Of a stretch of DNA of 64,000 bases, positions 17,100 through 25,802 are shown in pieces. Origin of the DNA: Endozoicomonas sp. 8E (GTDB lineage Bacteria > Pseudomonadota > Gammaproteobacteria > Pseudomonadales > Endozoicomonadaceae); contig NZ_CP120717.1 of the NCBI RefSeq assembly GCF_032883915.1, positions 305,501 to 369,500 on the forward strand, read 5' to 3'. The notes beneath the pieces are model-generated. The model ran no database searches. It worked only from the letters and a program-made list of their open reading frames with translations, and had not been told where the DNA came from. The translations under genes were made by a program, and so were the position numbers. Within the stretch, counting starts at the first letter, position 1. Every line of letters starts with the position of its first letter.

Positions 17100-17142
17100 G
17101 TTATGCCTTGTCCGAAAAATTCGGTTAATATGCGTTCCTTTT

Positions 17143-17820
17143 CTAACGACACCCAGCTCTAGTTGCGACAAATTTATCCAATACTATAACATACATATTT
17201 GGTTGGCTACCCATGACTACGAAGGCTCGCTTTTTAAAACTGGTTGCTACGCACCTTGCAGGCTGTACAGGGTAATTTTGCTCGTATAATTTTTGCTTGG
17301 CGATAGTGTGTTGTTTAGCATTTTTCAGGGAATCTATATTAGAGCAACTTCCAACAGCCTGCTTAATGTTTATTACATTTGCGCTATAGAATTTTCTGAT
17401 ATCACCCTTCAAAAAATTAAATTTCGACACATCGAATCTAAGATCTTCAAGATGACACTCCTTATTACCATTGGTAGATCTTCGTTCTCTATCTGGTCCC
17501 TGCGGTTCATCTGTTTTATCATCATGTGAGTCAAGACTCATATCATAGGGTGTGGTCTCTAATGAAAAATTGTTTGTCATCGCATCAAGTGATATCTTCC
17601 CCTCATAAATGGGGACATTATATTTCTCGGCTAACTCTAGCACCTCGTCAGCACTTTTATCATTCACTAGCTGGGAAAATGACTCAATATCAATCGTCGG
17701 TTCAGTTGCATTTGTGTCAATCAATGTTGGAACAGGATCAGCCATACACACTGAACAGGAAAAAAGAAACATTGCAATAGATTGCACAAGCCGACATTCA
17801 TCAATACTCCGAATCTTCAT
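17143..17820 (-). CDS. Exported proprotein resembling a TGF-beta/BMP-family ligand
   Basis: 225 residues. A hydrophobic segment at 11-27 (ending CMADP) is a likely signal peptide; GAGGTGA precedes the ATG. Residues 28-110 are an acidic pro-region. RERR at 111-114 has the form of a furin site and leaves a 111-residue C-terminal domain, the usual size of a mature TGF-beta ligand. Its four cysteines are C122, C159, C190 and C224, with gaps of 37, 31 and 34. From memory of BMP2, C1-C3, C3-C5 and C5-C7 are 33, 32 and 34. RCVATSF fits CCVPT, DKFVATRAGCR fits the MVVEGCGCR end, and FYSAN fits the GY.A.YC segment. Missing cysteines correspond to C2 and C6, which pair with each other, and C4, the interchain one. 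Fold assignment is inference from pattern. Convergent mimicry or an unrelated secreted protein remain possible. Confidence 0.6.
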   Translation of the reverse strand: MKIRSIDECRLVQSIAMFLFSCSVCMADPVPTLIDTNATEPTIDIESFSQLVNDKSADEVLELAEKYNVPIYEGKISLDAMTNNFSLETTPYDMSLDSHDDKTDEPQGPDRERRSTNGNKECHLEDLRFDVSKFNFLKGDIRKFYSANVINIKQAVGSCSNIDSLKNAKQHTIAKQKLYEQNYPVQPARCVATSFKKRAFVVMGSQPNMYVIVLDKFVATRAGCR

Positions 17821-18074
17821 ACTTCACCTCAATAACCCAGGTCCAAGAAGATCATCTCACCATCACAAATAGCGAGAAATACGTACGCAGTTTGACATAT
17901 ATTTTTGCATTTTCAATTTTCTTCATAGAAAAAAAGACACCCATAAATTTGCTTTACCATCCACCTGGTCTACTTTTTCACCCATAAGAAAAAAGACACC
18001 CATAAATTTGCTTTATCACCCACCTAGTCTACTTTTTCACCCATCACTGATTTTTTACCAGGACAGGTGAGTCC
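17821..18074. other. Spacer between the TGF-beta-like gene and the transposase
   Basis: Contains the ribosome-binding site of the upstream minus-strand gene, an AT-rich stretch, and two 58-base direct repeats described separately. The transposase start at 18075 is preceded by AGGACAGGTGAG. Confidence 0.6.
17928..18044 (+). repeat. Two 58-base direct repeats left of the transposase
   Basis: Copies at about 17928-17985 and 17987-18044, period 59. Each starts GAAAAAAGACACCCATAAAT, continues through TTTGCTTTA and CCACCT, and ends CTACTTTTTCACCCAT; they differ at a few positions. The motif AAAAAGACACCCAT is the reverse complement of ATGGGTGTCTTATTTTT in the array on the other side of the transposase gene, so the gene is bracketed by inverted families of the same motif. 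Confidence 0.8.
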
Positions 18075-19058
18075 ATGGCTCAGGCCCGCAATACTCTGAT
18101 TGACCCCAGCGCAACGCCTTATTACCACTGCACGGCAAGATGTGTTCGTCAGGCTTACCTCTGTGGAGAGAACCACCTGACTGGCAAGAACTACGAGCAT
18201 CGCCGCCAATGGGTGGTGGATAAACTTCGGGAACTGGTTTCAGTCTTCGCTGTCGAAGTCTGCGCTTACGCTGTCATGTCGAATCATTACCATGTGGTTT
18301 TGCACATCAATCAGTCATCTGCCAGAGGCTGGTCACGGGACGAAGTGCTTCACCGATGGACGACCTTGTTCGCAGGTCCGCTTCTGGTGCAAAGGCATCT
18401 GGCCGCTGACAAACTGGGCAGCGCTGAATTGGCCCGTATTGATGAATATGCTGAGGAATACCGGCGTCGTTTAACGGATATCAGCTGGTTTATGCGCTGC
18501 CTGAATGAACATCTTGCTCGTGAGGCCAATAAAGAAGATGAGTGTAAAGGACGCTTCTGGGAAGGTCGCTTTAAAAGCCAGGCACTGCTGGACGAAGCAG
18601 CGTTACTAACCTGTATGACCTACGTTGACTTGAATCCGATTCGGGCTGGAAAGGTAGAAACACCGGAAGAATCAGACTATACGTCGATTCAGGAACGGGT
18701 GGAGCAGGTTACACATTCTGAGACTAAAAAACAGCCGCTGACCCTGAAACCTTTTTGTTTGCAGGGCCAGAATACGGATGTTGCCCTTCCCTACCTTCTT
18801 CACGACTATCTGGAACTGGTTGACTGGAGTGGCCGCATTGCCAGAACAGATAAGAGAGGTTCCATCCCGTCGTGTACCCCTCCTATTCTTCAAAGGTTGG
18901 ACATTGATCCGGATGAGTGGCTGAAAACCATGCAATGGAATAATCGTTTTTATCGTGCAGTTGGCCGTCTGGAAGCGATGAAGGCCTTTGCACTTGAAGT
19001 CGGACAGAAGTGGCTTCGAGGTTTAAACGCCTGCAGTCGTTTGTATCTGACAGGTTAG
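18075..19058 (+). mobile_element. REP-associated tyrosine transposase (Y1/HUH, IS200-like)
   Basis: 327 residues. The N-terminal PYYHCTARCVRQAYLCG and the HUH motif in MSNHYHVVLHI (about residue 75) define the Y1_Tnp fold that nicks single-stranded DNA. The segment GRFWEGRFKSQALLDEAALL then TYVDLNPIRAGKV is the conserved C-terminal part of the RAYT subgroup, with a candidate catalytic tyrosine in TYVDLN. RAYT proteins are single-copy genes linked to palindromic repeats rather than classic insertion sequences. The repeats here (17928-18044 and 19226-19529) are its likely cognate DNA. Base composition is closer to the genome average than the AT-rich genes on either side. Confidence 0.88.
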
Positions 19059-19587
19059 CGTAGAAATTATTTAAGATATTAAACACTTTCTCTTTATCCC
19101 TCCTCGACTTTAAGTCGGAATAAGTTTGTGTTGTCTGAATCATGGCCTGAGCAGCCTCTGTTCGTGGGATGCTCCTGTGTGGCTCGCTGATAGGCTATTC
19201 GAAGATAGGTTTTCAGATCCTTTTTTGGAATACAGTTTTTAAATGTCTTATTTATTTAATGGGTGTCTAATTTTTTTTTTTAAATGTCTTATTTATTTAA
19301 TGGGTGTCTTATTTTTTTTAGGAATACAGTTTTTAAATGTCTTATTTATTTAATGGGTGTTTTATTTTTTTTATGGGTGTCTTATTTTTTTTTATTTTTT
19401 TAAATGTCTTGTTTATTTAATGGGTGTCTTATTTTTTTTATTTTTTTAAATGTCTTGTTTATTTAATGGGTGTCTTATTTTTTTTATGGATGTCTTATTT
19501 TTTTTTATGGGTGTCTTATTTTTTTTTCGATGCCAGTTGATCCGTTCGGCTCGTGGTTTGGGAGGAGCAGAGTTGTGAGGCTTTGCC
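19059..19587. other. Spacer of about 530 bases, mostly a repeat array
   Basis: After a unique 165-base stretch the sequence becomes a T-rich repeat array (19226-19529, separate entry). No gene is visible. The segment just after the transposase holds no clear terminator. Confidence 0.6.
19226..19529 (-). repeat. T-rich array of ATGGGTGTCTTATTTTT units right of the transposase
   Basis: About eight copies of the core ATGGGTGTCTTA plus a T run (variants GTTTTA, GGATGTC), alternating with AAATGTCTTATTTATTTA spacers. The block GGAATACAGTTTTTAAATGT occurs twice (near 19227 and 19321), which shows larger-scale duplication. Read on the minus strand, the core is AAGACACCCAT, matching the left-side direct repeats. 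The irregular spacing and lack of unique spacers rule out CRISPR. It is prone to slippage and may vary between strains. Confidence 0.75.
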
Positions 19588-20274
19588 CTATCCCGATTCA
19601 TTGCTAAAAAAGTGTTCTCTATAAAGGATCAATAAATAGCCAATAGAGTTTAAAGTAACATGAGATATTGTCGCAGAAAGTAAGCCATGATATTTACAAA
19701 GTTGCCCTCTGCTAAATGAATTTATCGATGACATTGTGACTTGTAAAATTGATGGGTTCGGGTTGGTAAGGTGTAAAAGTCCAAAAATTGTAGATTTTAT
19801 AATGTTACTCAAAATAAATATTATTTCATCGTCATTGCTGTTTCTATCAGTTACGTATTCTAAAGAAAAATTAACTAAACGGAGTAAGTGACCATTAAAT
19901 ATCAACTCTTCAAAGACAGCTCCTATAATAAGTTCTCTAAGTTTTAATGTTTCATCGTACGGATCATGTATTAATGAGAGAGGGCGAAAAACGAAATAAG
20001 CCACAAGCAGATGTTGCCCAGCATCCATTATACCTGATGTTAACCCATAATAAAGTTGCTTATTAAAATTAATATTTTTTATAAAAAATATTAATATGTT
20101 AGATCTTTTGTCTTTATTATCCTCTGGATCTGAACTTCTGAGGGCTATATTTCTTGCTGTCTGCAAAGAGCTAAATCCATGCTCTGTTTTTAGGGGAGGG
20201 GTATCTGGCTTTGCATACTGAGTTATTAATGAGCAATATATTGATATTACGATGATTAAAATATATTTTTTCAT
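19588..20274 (-). CDS. CPBP (Abi/Rce1-like) family membrane protein with exported N-terminus
   Basis: 228 residues from ATG 20274, chosen because CAGGGGA lies upstream; an earlier in-frame ATG at 20307 would add 11 residues. An N-terminal hydrophobic segment (residues 3-17) resembles a signal peptide. Motifs match CPBP intramembrane proteases: E122-E123 in VFEELIFNG, H168 in FGLLHLTNP, and H205/N209 in ISHVTLN. In the usual EExxFRG motif the Arg is Asn here, so activity is uncertain. The gene is strongly AT-rich like the protease and proprotein genes at 16131-17820. Functions in this family range from prenyl-protein cleavage to bacteriocin self-immunity; none is shown here. Confidence 0.6.
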   Translation of the reverse strand: MKKYILIIVISIYCSLITQYAKPDTPPLKTEHGFSSLQTARNIALRSSDPEDNKDKRSNILIFFIKNINFNKQLYYGLTSGIMDAGQHLLVAYFVFRPLSLIHDPYDETLKLRELIIGAVFEELIFNGHLLRLVNFSLEYVTDRNSNDDEIIFILSNIIKSTIFGLLHLTNPNPSILQVTMSSINSFSRGQLCKYHGLLSATISHVTLNSIGYLLILYREHFFSNESG

Positions 20275-20542
20275 TGTACTTATCCCCTGAAAAAACAAGC
20301 ATAGCAACTAAAATAGACTGTTCAGCGGCTTCGCTACGCTACCCGACGCAGCATGAGTATTTTCTAATCCCAAGATGAGGCTGAAGGGGACGTTGAGCCT
20401 CTGCTTTCAGGCCTTTCGTTCAAAGTGACTGGTTTTTTTGTGGCGCTTGGTCTTTTGCACGTTGTTGATAGTGGCCTTGGCAGCAATAAGGGCAGACAGT
20501 GAAACCGTGAAGGTATTAACAGTCATCATATCACCGGGAGCT
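20275..20542. other. Spacer between the CPBP-like gene and cueR
   Basis: About 270 bases without a gene. It contains the promoter region of the CPBP-like gene and the region downstream of cueR. Several partial inverted segments (GCGGCTTCGCTACGC near 20326) are visible, but no clean terminator. Confidence 0.4.
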
Positions 20543-20962
20543 TTATAACCCATCTATATCAGGATCCAATTCCTTTCCCTTGGCCAGCCGGTCAATGATA
20601 GGGCAGTCCGGCATATTGTCTCCATGACAGCATTGGGTGAGTTGTTGCAGGCTGTCACGAATCACTTGCAGTTGACTGATCTTAGCCTCGACATCGACTA
20701 ATTTTTTCAGGGCCAGTGATTTTACATCAGCACTTTTACGATGCTTGTCGTTGTAGAGATCCAGAAGGTCTGAGCACTCTTTTAGCGTAAAACCCAGCTC
20801 TCTGGCGTGGCTAATAAAAGACAGTTCTCGCAAATGTGATTCATTATAATCACGGTAACCGTTATCGAGACGGTGGGCCGGTGAGATCAGTTTCAGACTT
20901 TCATAGTAACGAATGGTTTTGGCGGTCAGCCCGGTGGCCTGCGCTGCTTTGGAAATGTTCAT
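20543..20962 (-). CDS. cueR: MerR-family copper-responsive regulator, CueR-like
   Basis: 139 residues. The winged-helix DNA-binding domain MNISKAAQATGLTAKTIRYY is at the N-terminus, with a dimerisation helix from about 75 to 110. The C-terminal metal loop is CCHGDNMPDCPI; the two cysteines bracketing the loop (C112 and C119 by count) match the Cu(I)-binding pair of CueR, and the loop length favours monovalent metals. It starts 3 bases after the copA stop in the same operon. It should bind the 19-bp-spacer promoter at 23461-23491 and may also drive the cus operon promoter at 9157. Confidence 0.9.
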   Translation of the reverse strand: MNISKAAQATGLTAKTIRYYESLKLISPAHRLDNGYRDYNESHLRELSFISHARELGFTLKECSDLLDLYNDKHRKSADVKSLALKKLVDVEAKISQLQVIRDSLQQLTQCCHGDNMPDCPIIDRLAKGKELDPDIDGL

Positions 20963-20965
20963 GAT

Positions 20966-23419
20966 TCAGATCTTCCTGGCAGTTGGCTCGAAACGTCTCA
21001 GACGGTTGGCGTTGCTGACCACCGTGACCGATGACAAAGCCATGGCTGCTCCTGCAACAACAGGGTTAAGCAGCATCCCTGTGAAAGGGTATAGCACTCC
21101 GGCAGCAATCGGAATGCCGAGAGAGTTGTAAACAAAGGCGCCAAACAGGTTCTGTTTAATGTTTCCGAGGGTTGCCCTGGACAGCTCGACGGCGTCGGCC
21201 AGTCCATGCAGTGAAGAGCGAATCAGGGTGATATCTGCCGATTCAATAGCAACATCAGTCCCTGTGCCTATGGCAAAGCCAACATCAGCACGGGCAAGGG
21301 CCGGGGCGTCGTTTATACCGTCACCTGTCATACCGACCTTGTACCCTTTTTCCTGCAACTGCCTGATGCAGAGTTCCTTGTCTTCTGGCAGGGTTTCGGC
21401 TCTGAAGTCATCAATGCCTACCTGTTGAGCGACAGCTGCCGCAGTCAGCCTGTTATCACCTGTCACCATCAAGACCCTGATGCCCAGTTTATGGAGTCTT
21501 TTGATAGCTGCTTTGGAGTCTTTTCTTATTGGGTCAGCGACCGCTATCAGCCCCGCCAGTTGATTATCCACAGCCAGATACATGGGGGTTTTACCCTGAT
21601 TGGCCAGTGACTCTGATGTGGATGCCAGTAGCATGACATCAATACCATTGGCTGCCATCAGCTTTTCATTACCGAGCAGCACAGACTTTTCTTCAATACG
21701 CCCGGTCACCCCTTGCCCGGTTATCGCATAAAAATCGGATACAGGTGACAGTGACAATGATTGTTGTCTGGCAGAATTGACAATAGCGTCGGCCAGGGGA
21801 TGCTCAGATGCACTCTCAATGCTGGCGGCAATCTGCAGAATTCTGTTCTTTTCTTCCTCAGTGTCCGCTGTGATGCTGACCCGTTCGGTCACTGTGGGTA
21901 GGCCTTCGGTGATGGTGCCTGTTTTATCCAGCACTATGGTGGTCAATTGACTGGCCTGCTGCAAAGAGTCTCCCTTGCGAATCAGCATTCCCAGCTCAGC
22001 GGCCTTGCCAATACCGGCCATGACTGACATGGGAGTGGCCAGACCCAGGGCGCAGGGACAGGCGATAATCAAAACTGTGGTAGCTACCACCAATGCGTGC
22101 GCCAATACCGGCGCGGGTCCGAAAAAGAGCCAGACAGTGGCTGCCAGAACAGCAATGACTATCACAACGGGTACAAATACCGATGAAATCTGATCGGCCA
22201 TCCGGGCAATGGGCATTTTTGAACTCTGGGCTTTTTTTACCAGAGCAATGATGTGGGCCAGAGCGGTTTCACTGCCCACCTTTTCTGCCCTGAACAGCAA
22301 GCTGCCATTTTTATTCAGGGTGCCTGCTGAAACTTCGTCGTCTGGTGTTTTTTTCACAGCCAGTGGTTCGCCTGTGAGCATGGATTCGTCCACCAGACTG
22401 GTGCCTTCAACGACGATGCCGTCTACTGCGATTTTCTCACCGGGTCTGACTCTGACGATGTCGCCTTTCAAAACCTGGTCTGTGGGTATATCTATTTCCT
22501 GTCCATTGCGTACGATTCTGGCCGTTTTTGCCTGAAGCCCCAGCAGACGCTTAATCGCCTGACTGGTTTTGCCTTTGGCTCTTAACTCCAGAGCATGGCC
22601 CAGATTGATAAGACCAATGATCATGGCACTGGCTTCAAAGTAAACATGGCGGGCGGCAGACGGTAGAAGGTGAGGAAACAATACGACGACCATGGAGTAA
22701 AGCCATGCTATGCCTGTACCTATGGCAATCAGGGTATCCATATTGGTGTTGCCGTGCTTCAGGGCTTTCCACATGCCGGTAAAGTAGTGTTTACCGGAGA
22801 ACACCAGAACAAAAAGAGTGGCAAGGCCGACAATCCCCCAGGCAAGTTGCTGAAAGGGTGTATTCACGCTCATTTCACCGGTGACGACACCCCAGATCAT
22901 CAGGGGAATGCCCAGACCCAGAGCAATGGCGGTATGTTTTAGCAGGTGGCGATACTGTTTTTTGTCTTCCTCTTCCTGCTTTAGCCGAAGATCGCTGTCA
23001 GGTGTCAGCACGGTGCCGGGATACCCGGCATTTTCCAATGTCTGCAGAATGACGGCAACTTCAGACTGCCCCTGAACAGAGCAGGTTTTATCAGCCAGAT
23101 TGACCGATGCGCTCTCAACACCCGGAACCTCCAGAAGAGCCGACTCAATTTTGCTGACGCAGGATGCACAGTGAATTGTTGGTATAGAAAATTGTCGTTC
23201 AGAATCGCAAGGCATTACTTCGGCTTCGAATCCGGCGTTTTTCACGGCTGAAATCAGAGAGGAAGGGTCGGCACTGCCTTCGACCATGGCCGTTTTGTCT
23301 GCAAAGTTAACACTGGCTGCATTCACGCCAGCCACACCTTTGAGAGCCTTTTCAATTTTGCCGACACAGCCGGCACAGTTGACTCCGGAGAGAGCCAGCT
23401 GAATCTGAAGAGATTTCAT
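20966..23419 (-). CDS. copA: Cu(I)-exporting P1B-type ATPase
   Basis: 817 residues. Two N-terminal heavy-metal domains carry CxxC pairs (C15/C18 in GVNCAGC and C84/C87 in IHCASC). The transport motif CPC is in [13 protein letters not shown] near residue 450, the phosphorylation motif DKTGT near 495, and the hinge motif [16 protein letters not shown] near 710. This pattern is that of CopA, which pumps Cu(I) from cytoplasm to periplasm, where the CusCBA system at 9754-15537 can take it across the outer membrane. Transcribed from a CueR-type promoter and followed directly by cueR. Confidence 0.95.
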   Translation of the reverse strand: MKSLQIQLALSGVNCAGCVGKIEKALKGVAGVNAASVNFADKTAMVEGSADPSSLISAVKNAGFEAEVMPCDSERQFSIPTIHCASCVSKIESALLEVPGVESASVNLADKTCSVQGQSEVAVILQTLENAGYPGTVLTPDSDLRLKQEEEDKKQYRHLLKHTAIALGLGIPLMIWGVVTGEMSVNTPFQQLAWGIVGLATLFVLVFSGKHYFTGMWKALKHGNTNMDTLIAIGTGIAWLYSMVVVLFPHLLPSAARHVYFEASAMIIGLINLGHALELRAKGKTSQAIKRLLGLQAKTARIVRNGQEIDIPTDQVLKGDIVRVRPGEKIAVDGIVVEGTSLVDESMLTGEPLAVKKTPDDEVSAGTLNKNGSLLFRAEKVGSETALAHIIALVKKAQSSKMPIARMADQISSVFVPVVIVIAVLAATVWLFFGPAPVLAHALVVATTVLIIACPCALGLATPMSVMAGIGKAAELGMLIRKGDSLQQASQLTTIVLDKTGTITEGLPTVTERVSITADTEEEKNRILQIAASIESASEHPLADAIVNSARQQSLSLSPVSDFYAITGQGVTGRIEEKSVLLGNEKLMAANGIDVMLLASTSESLANQGKTPMYLAVDNQLAGLIAVADPIRKDSKAAIKRLHKLGIRVLMVTGDNRLTAAAVAQQVGIDDFRAETLPEDKELCIRQLQEKGYKVGMTGDGINDAPALARADVGFAIGTGTDVAIESADITLIRSSLHGLADAVELSRATLGNIKQNLFGAFVYNSLGIPIAAGVLYPFTGMLLNPVVAGAAMALSSVTVVSNANRLRRFEPTARKI

Positions 23420-23460
23420 GGTGTTTCTCCACGAGATCGATTTTGAGGGAAACTGTGCAC

Positions 23461-23491
23461 AGGATAACCCTTACCCTGACTGGAAGGTAAA
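23461..23491 (-). promoter_or_regulatory. CueR-type promoter of copA-cueR
   Basis: On the minus strand TTTACC (-35, at 23486-23491) and TATCCT (-10, at 23461-23466) are exactly 19 bases apart. The spacer TTCCAGTCAGGGTAAGGGT carries the partial dyad ACCTTCC/GGGTAAGG expected for CueR. It lies about 40 bases before the copA start. A truncated WD40 gene begins within about 15 bases on the other side. Confidence 0.75.
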
Positions 23492-23503
23492 GGATTGTCT
23501 GGG

Positions 23504-23707
23504 AATGAAGATGGCACGGTAAGAATCTATCGCCAGACAGCCAATGGATCATGGGAACGAAAAGAAGCCAACATTGTCCATAAAGACGGAGTCTTATCAG
23601 CCAATTTCAGTCCTCATGGCTGCCATTTGGTGACTGCCAGCGACAACGGCGTAGTAAAAATCACTGAACTACAGAGCAACAATTCATCACTTGCTGTCAT
23701 TGAGTGA
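23504..23707 (+). pseudogene. 3' remnant of an F-box/WD40 gene
   Basis: About 68 codons (EDGTVRIYRQTANGSWERKE to the stop) match the last WD40 blades of the intact gene at 23858-25423. The part through VLSANFSPHG aligns with blade 6-7 and ASDNGVVKITELQSNN with blade 8. No start, F-box or other blades remain. The sequence after the stop (GAGTGACGCCATTTTG, CTCTGTTAGTTGC) is repeated after the stop of the intact gene, so this is the tail of a former tandem copy. It abuts the copA promoter, which marks a deletion or recombination joint. Confidence 0.85.
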
Positions 23708-23857
23708 CGCCATTTTGCATGCGCTGAAAGACAGACACTCTGTTAGTTGCGCTTAACAACTTGTTATGAACTTTCGTCCTAGAACCGAATCTAACCAAAC
23801 AGCATCAACATTGACTGCCCTTGCCGATCGAAGATAAATACCCAGGAGGAATCGGGG

Positions 23858-25423
23858 ATGTATAGCATAGATAATAACACCAGCATTTCAGAGTCAAACT
23901 CGCCAACTCCCATGCAAACTGAACCGGGGATTGCATCATCTTGTTTCAGTACGTGTAGAAGCGTCGCTGTTGTTGACAAAGAAGAAAAGGATAAACCTTC
24001 ATTTCAGTATTTTTGTATTTTATCAAGTTCCATGATTTACAGCCGTTTGCAACTTCGAGATATTGTCAGTTTAGAACGGGTATGTACCCGCCTTTGCGAT
24101 GGTATCCACAAAGATAATGCTCTGGCAAAAGCTTGGTATCGCCGGTTTCCTTCACCACATCAGTATCAAATAAGGACAGCCATCAATACAAAAAATGATA
24201 TTCAACTCCGTGATTGGTTTGAGTCGTTCACGAATGATAAGGCGTTAGTGAATTCACTCACGGATCGTAAACCGGACAGGATTTATGTACCTGCCCTGTT
24301 TTTTTTCACCAAGACCAGGCTGATGTCTCAATGTGAAACATTTACATTAGTTACAACGGAAACTATTCAAGAAAAGCACTGCGTAAACTCAGCCAGCCTC
24401 AGTGTCGATGGCCGCCATCTGGTCATCGCCTGTGACGATGGTACGACAAAAATCTACGTTCATAAGGCTGCCGGATCATGGGAAGTAATAGCCAGCATTT
24501 CCCATACCGGCTCGGTCAATTCAGCTTCCTTCAGCCCCAATTGTCGCTACGTAGTGTCTGCCAGTGTCGATGGCACAGTGATAATCTACGGCCATAAGGG
24601 CGATGGGTCCTGGAAACCAGTAGGCAGCTTTTCCCATACTGACTGTGTTTACTCAGCCACCTTTAGCGCCGATAGCCGCTATGTGGTGACCGCCAGTGAA
24701 GATAAAACGGCAAAAATTTACGGCCTCAAGGACGATGGATCATGGAAAAGTGAAGCCACTATCCCCCAAAATGGTCCGATCAAGTTAGCCACCTTCAACC
24801 CCATTGCCCACAATATACTGACCGGTAGTGAAGATAAAACGGCAGAAATCTGTGGCCTCAAGAACGGTAGATCCTGTTTAGAAAAAAACAGCATTGAGCG
24901 TCATAGATGGGTCTTATCAGCCATCTTCAGCCCCAATGGCAGCCATGTGATGACTGCCAGAAAGGATAACACGGCAAAAATCTATGACCAAAAGGCCAAT
25001 GGATCATGGAAACCAAGAACAACCATTCGCCATATTGACTATGTTAACTCAGCCAACTTTAGCCCCGATGGCCGCTATGTGGTGACGGCCAGCGACGATT
25101 ACACAGTAAGAATCTATGGCCAGAAAGCCAATGGAACATGGGAAGGAGAAGCCGGCATTGTTCATAAAGACGGAGTCTTATCAGCCACTTTCAGCCCTGA
25201 TGGCCGCCATGTGGTGACTGCCAGCAAAGACGGAACAGCGAAAATCATTGGTCTACAGGACGATGGGTCATGGGTAGAAAAAGCCAGTATTTCCCATAAT
25301 GGCTGGGTCTTATCAGCCAGCTTCAGCTCCGATGGCAGCCGTGTAGTCACCGCCAGTAGCGACGGCGCAGTGAAAATCACTGAACTAAGAAGCAATAATT
25401 CATTGTCTGCTGTCACTGAGTGA
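23858..25423 (+). CDS. F-box-like plus eight-unit WD40 protein
   Basis: 521 residues without a signal peptide. Residues about 50-97 (FQYFCILSSSMIYSRLQLRD, VSLERVCTRLCDGI, ALAKAWYRRF) fit the F-box pattern: a hydrophobic first helix, then L-x-x-V-C-x-x-L and a final A-W. Residues 175-521 hold eight units of about 43 residues with the pattern VNSASFSPDGRYVVTASDDGT.KIYG and a GSW turn, that is WD40 propeller blades; unit 4 is the most degenerate. F-box plus WD40 is the architecture of eukaryotic SCF ubiquitin-ligase adaptors such as beta-TrCP. Known bacterial F-box effectors work inside host cells after injection. The F-box call is from pattern only. AGGAGG lies about 10 bases before the start. 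Truncated copies flank it on both sides. Confidence 0.75.
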   Translation: MYSIDNNTSISESNSPTPMQTEPGIASSCFSTCRSVAVVDKEEKDKPSFQYFCILSSSMIYSRLQLRDIVSLERVCTRLCDGIHKDNALAKAWYRRFPSPHQYQIRTAINTKNDIQLRDWFESFTNDKALVNSLTDRKPDRIYVPALFFFTKTRLMSQCETFTLVTTETIQEKHCVNSASLSVDGRHLVIACDDGTTKIYVHKAAGSWEVIASISHTGSVNSASFSPNCRYVVSASVDGTVIIYGHKGDGSWKPVGSFSHTDCVYSATFSADSRYVVTASEDKTAKIYGLKDDGSWKSEATIPQNGPIKLATFNPIAHNILTGSEDKTAEICGLKNGRSCLEKNSIERHRWVLSAIFSPNGSHVMTARKDNTAKIYDQKANGSWKPRTTIRHIDYVNSANFSPDGRYVVTASDDYTVRIYGQKANGTWEGEAGIVHKDGVLSATFSPDGRHVVTASKDGTAKIIGLQDDGSWVEKASISHNGWVLSASFSSDGSRVVTASSDGAVKITELRSNNSLSAVTE

Positions 25424-25578
25424 CGCCATTTTAATTGCACTGAAAGACAGCAACTCTGTTAGTTGCCCTTAACAACATTTTATGAACTTTTATTCTAAAA
25501 CGGACTCCAGCTTTGCGTTATCAACACTGACTGTCCTTGCTGGTAGAAGATCAATACCCATTTTGGAGAATTCAGGGA

Positions 25579-25770
25579 TGCACGGAATCGATAATAACAC
25601 CAGCATACAGAATCAAACCCACCACCCACCAGGCAAGCTCAATTGGAGCGTGCATCACCTTGAATCAGTGCGGGTAGATCCGTCGCTGTTGCTGATAAGG
25701 AAGAAAAGGATAGACCTTCATTTCAGTATTTTGCTGTTTTATCAAGTCCTATGATTTGCAATAGAGGAGC
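25579..25770 (+). pseudogene. 5' remnant of another F-box/WD40 gene, frameshifted
   Basis: ATG 25579 opens MHGIDNNTSIQNQTH, matching MYSIDNNTSISESN of the intact gene. A frameshift follows; the next frame then reads RSVAVADKEEKDRPSFQYFA to a stop near 25770, matching RSVAVVDKEEKDKPSFQYFC. The upstream stretch 25424-25578 repeats the spacer found before the intact gene. The rest of the F-box and all blades are missing. Confidence 0.85.
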
Positions 25771-25802
25771 TTATTAAGAGCGAGTCTGTTAATCAGCAAA
25801 AC

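Noticed and set aside
17928-18044. CRISPR array
   Set aside because: Only two repeats of 58 bases with a 1-base gap and no spacers; they belong to the transposase-associated repeat family.
19226-19529. CRISPR array or short coding region
   Set aside because: Irregular T-rich units with no unique spacers and no stable reading frame.
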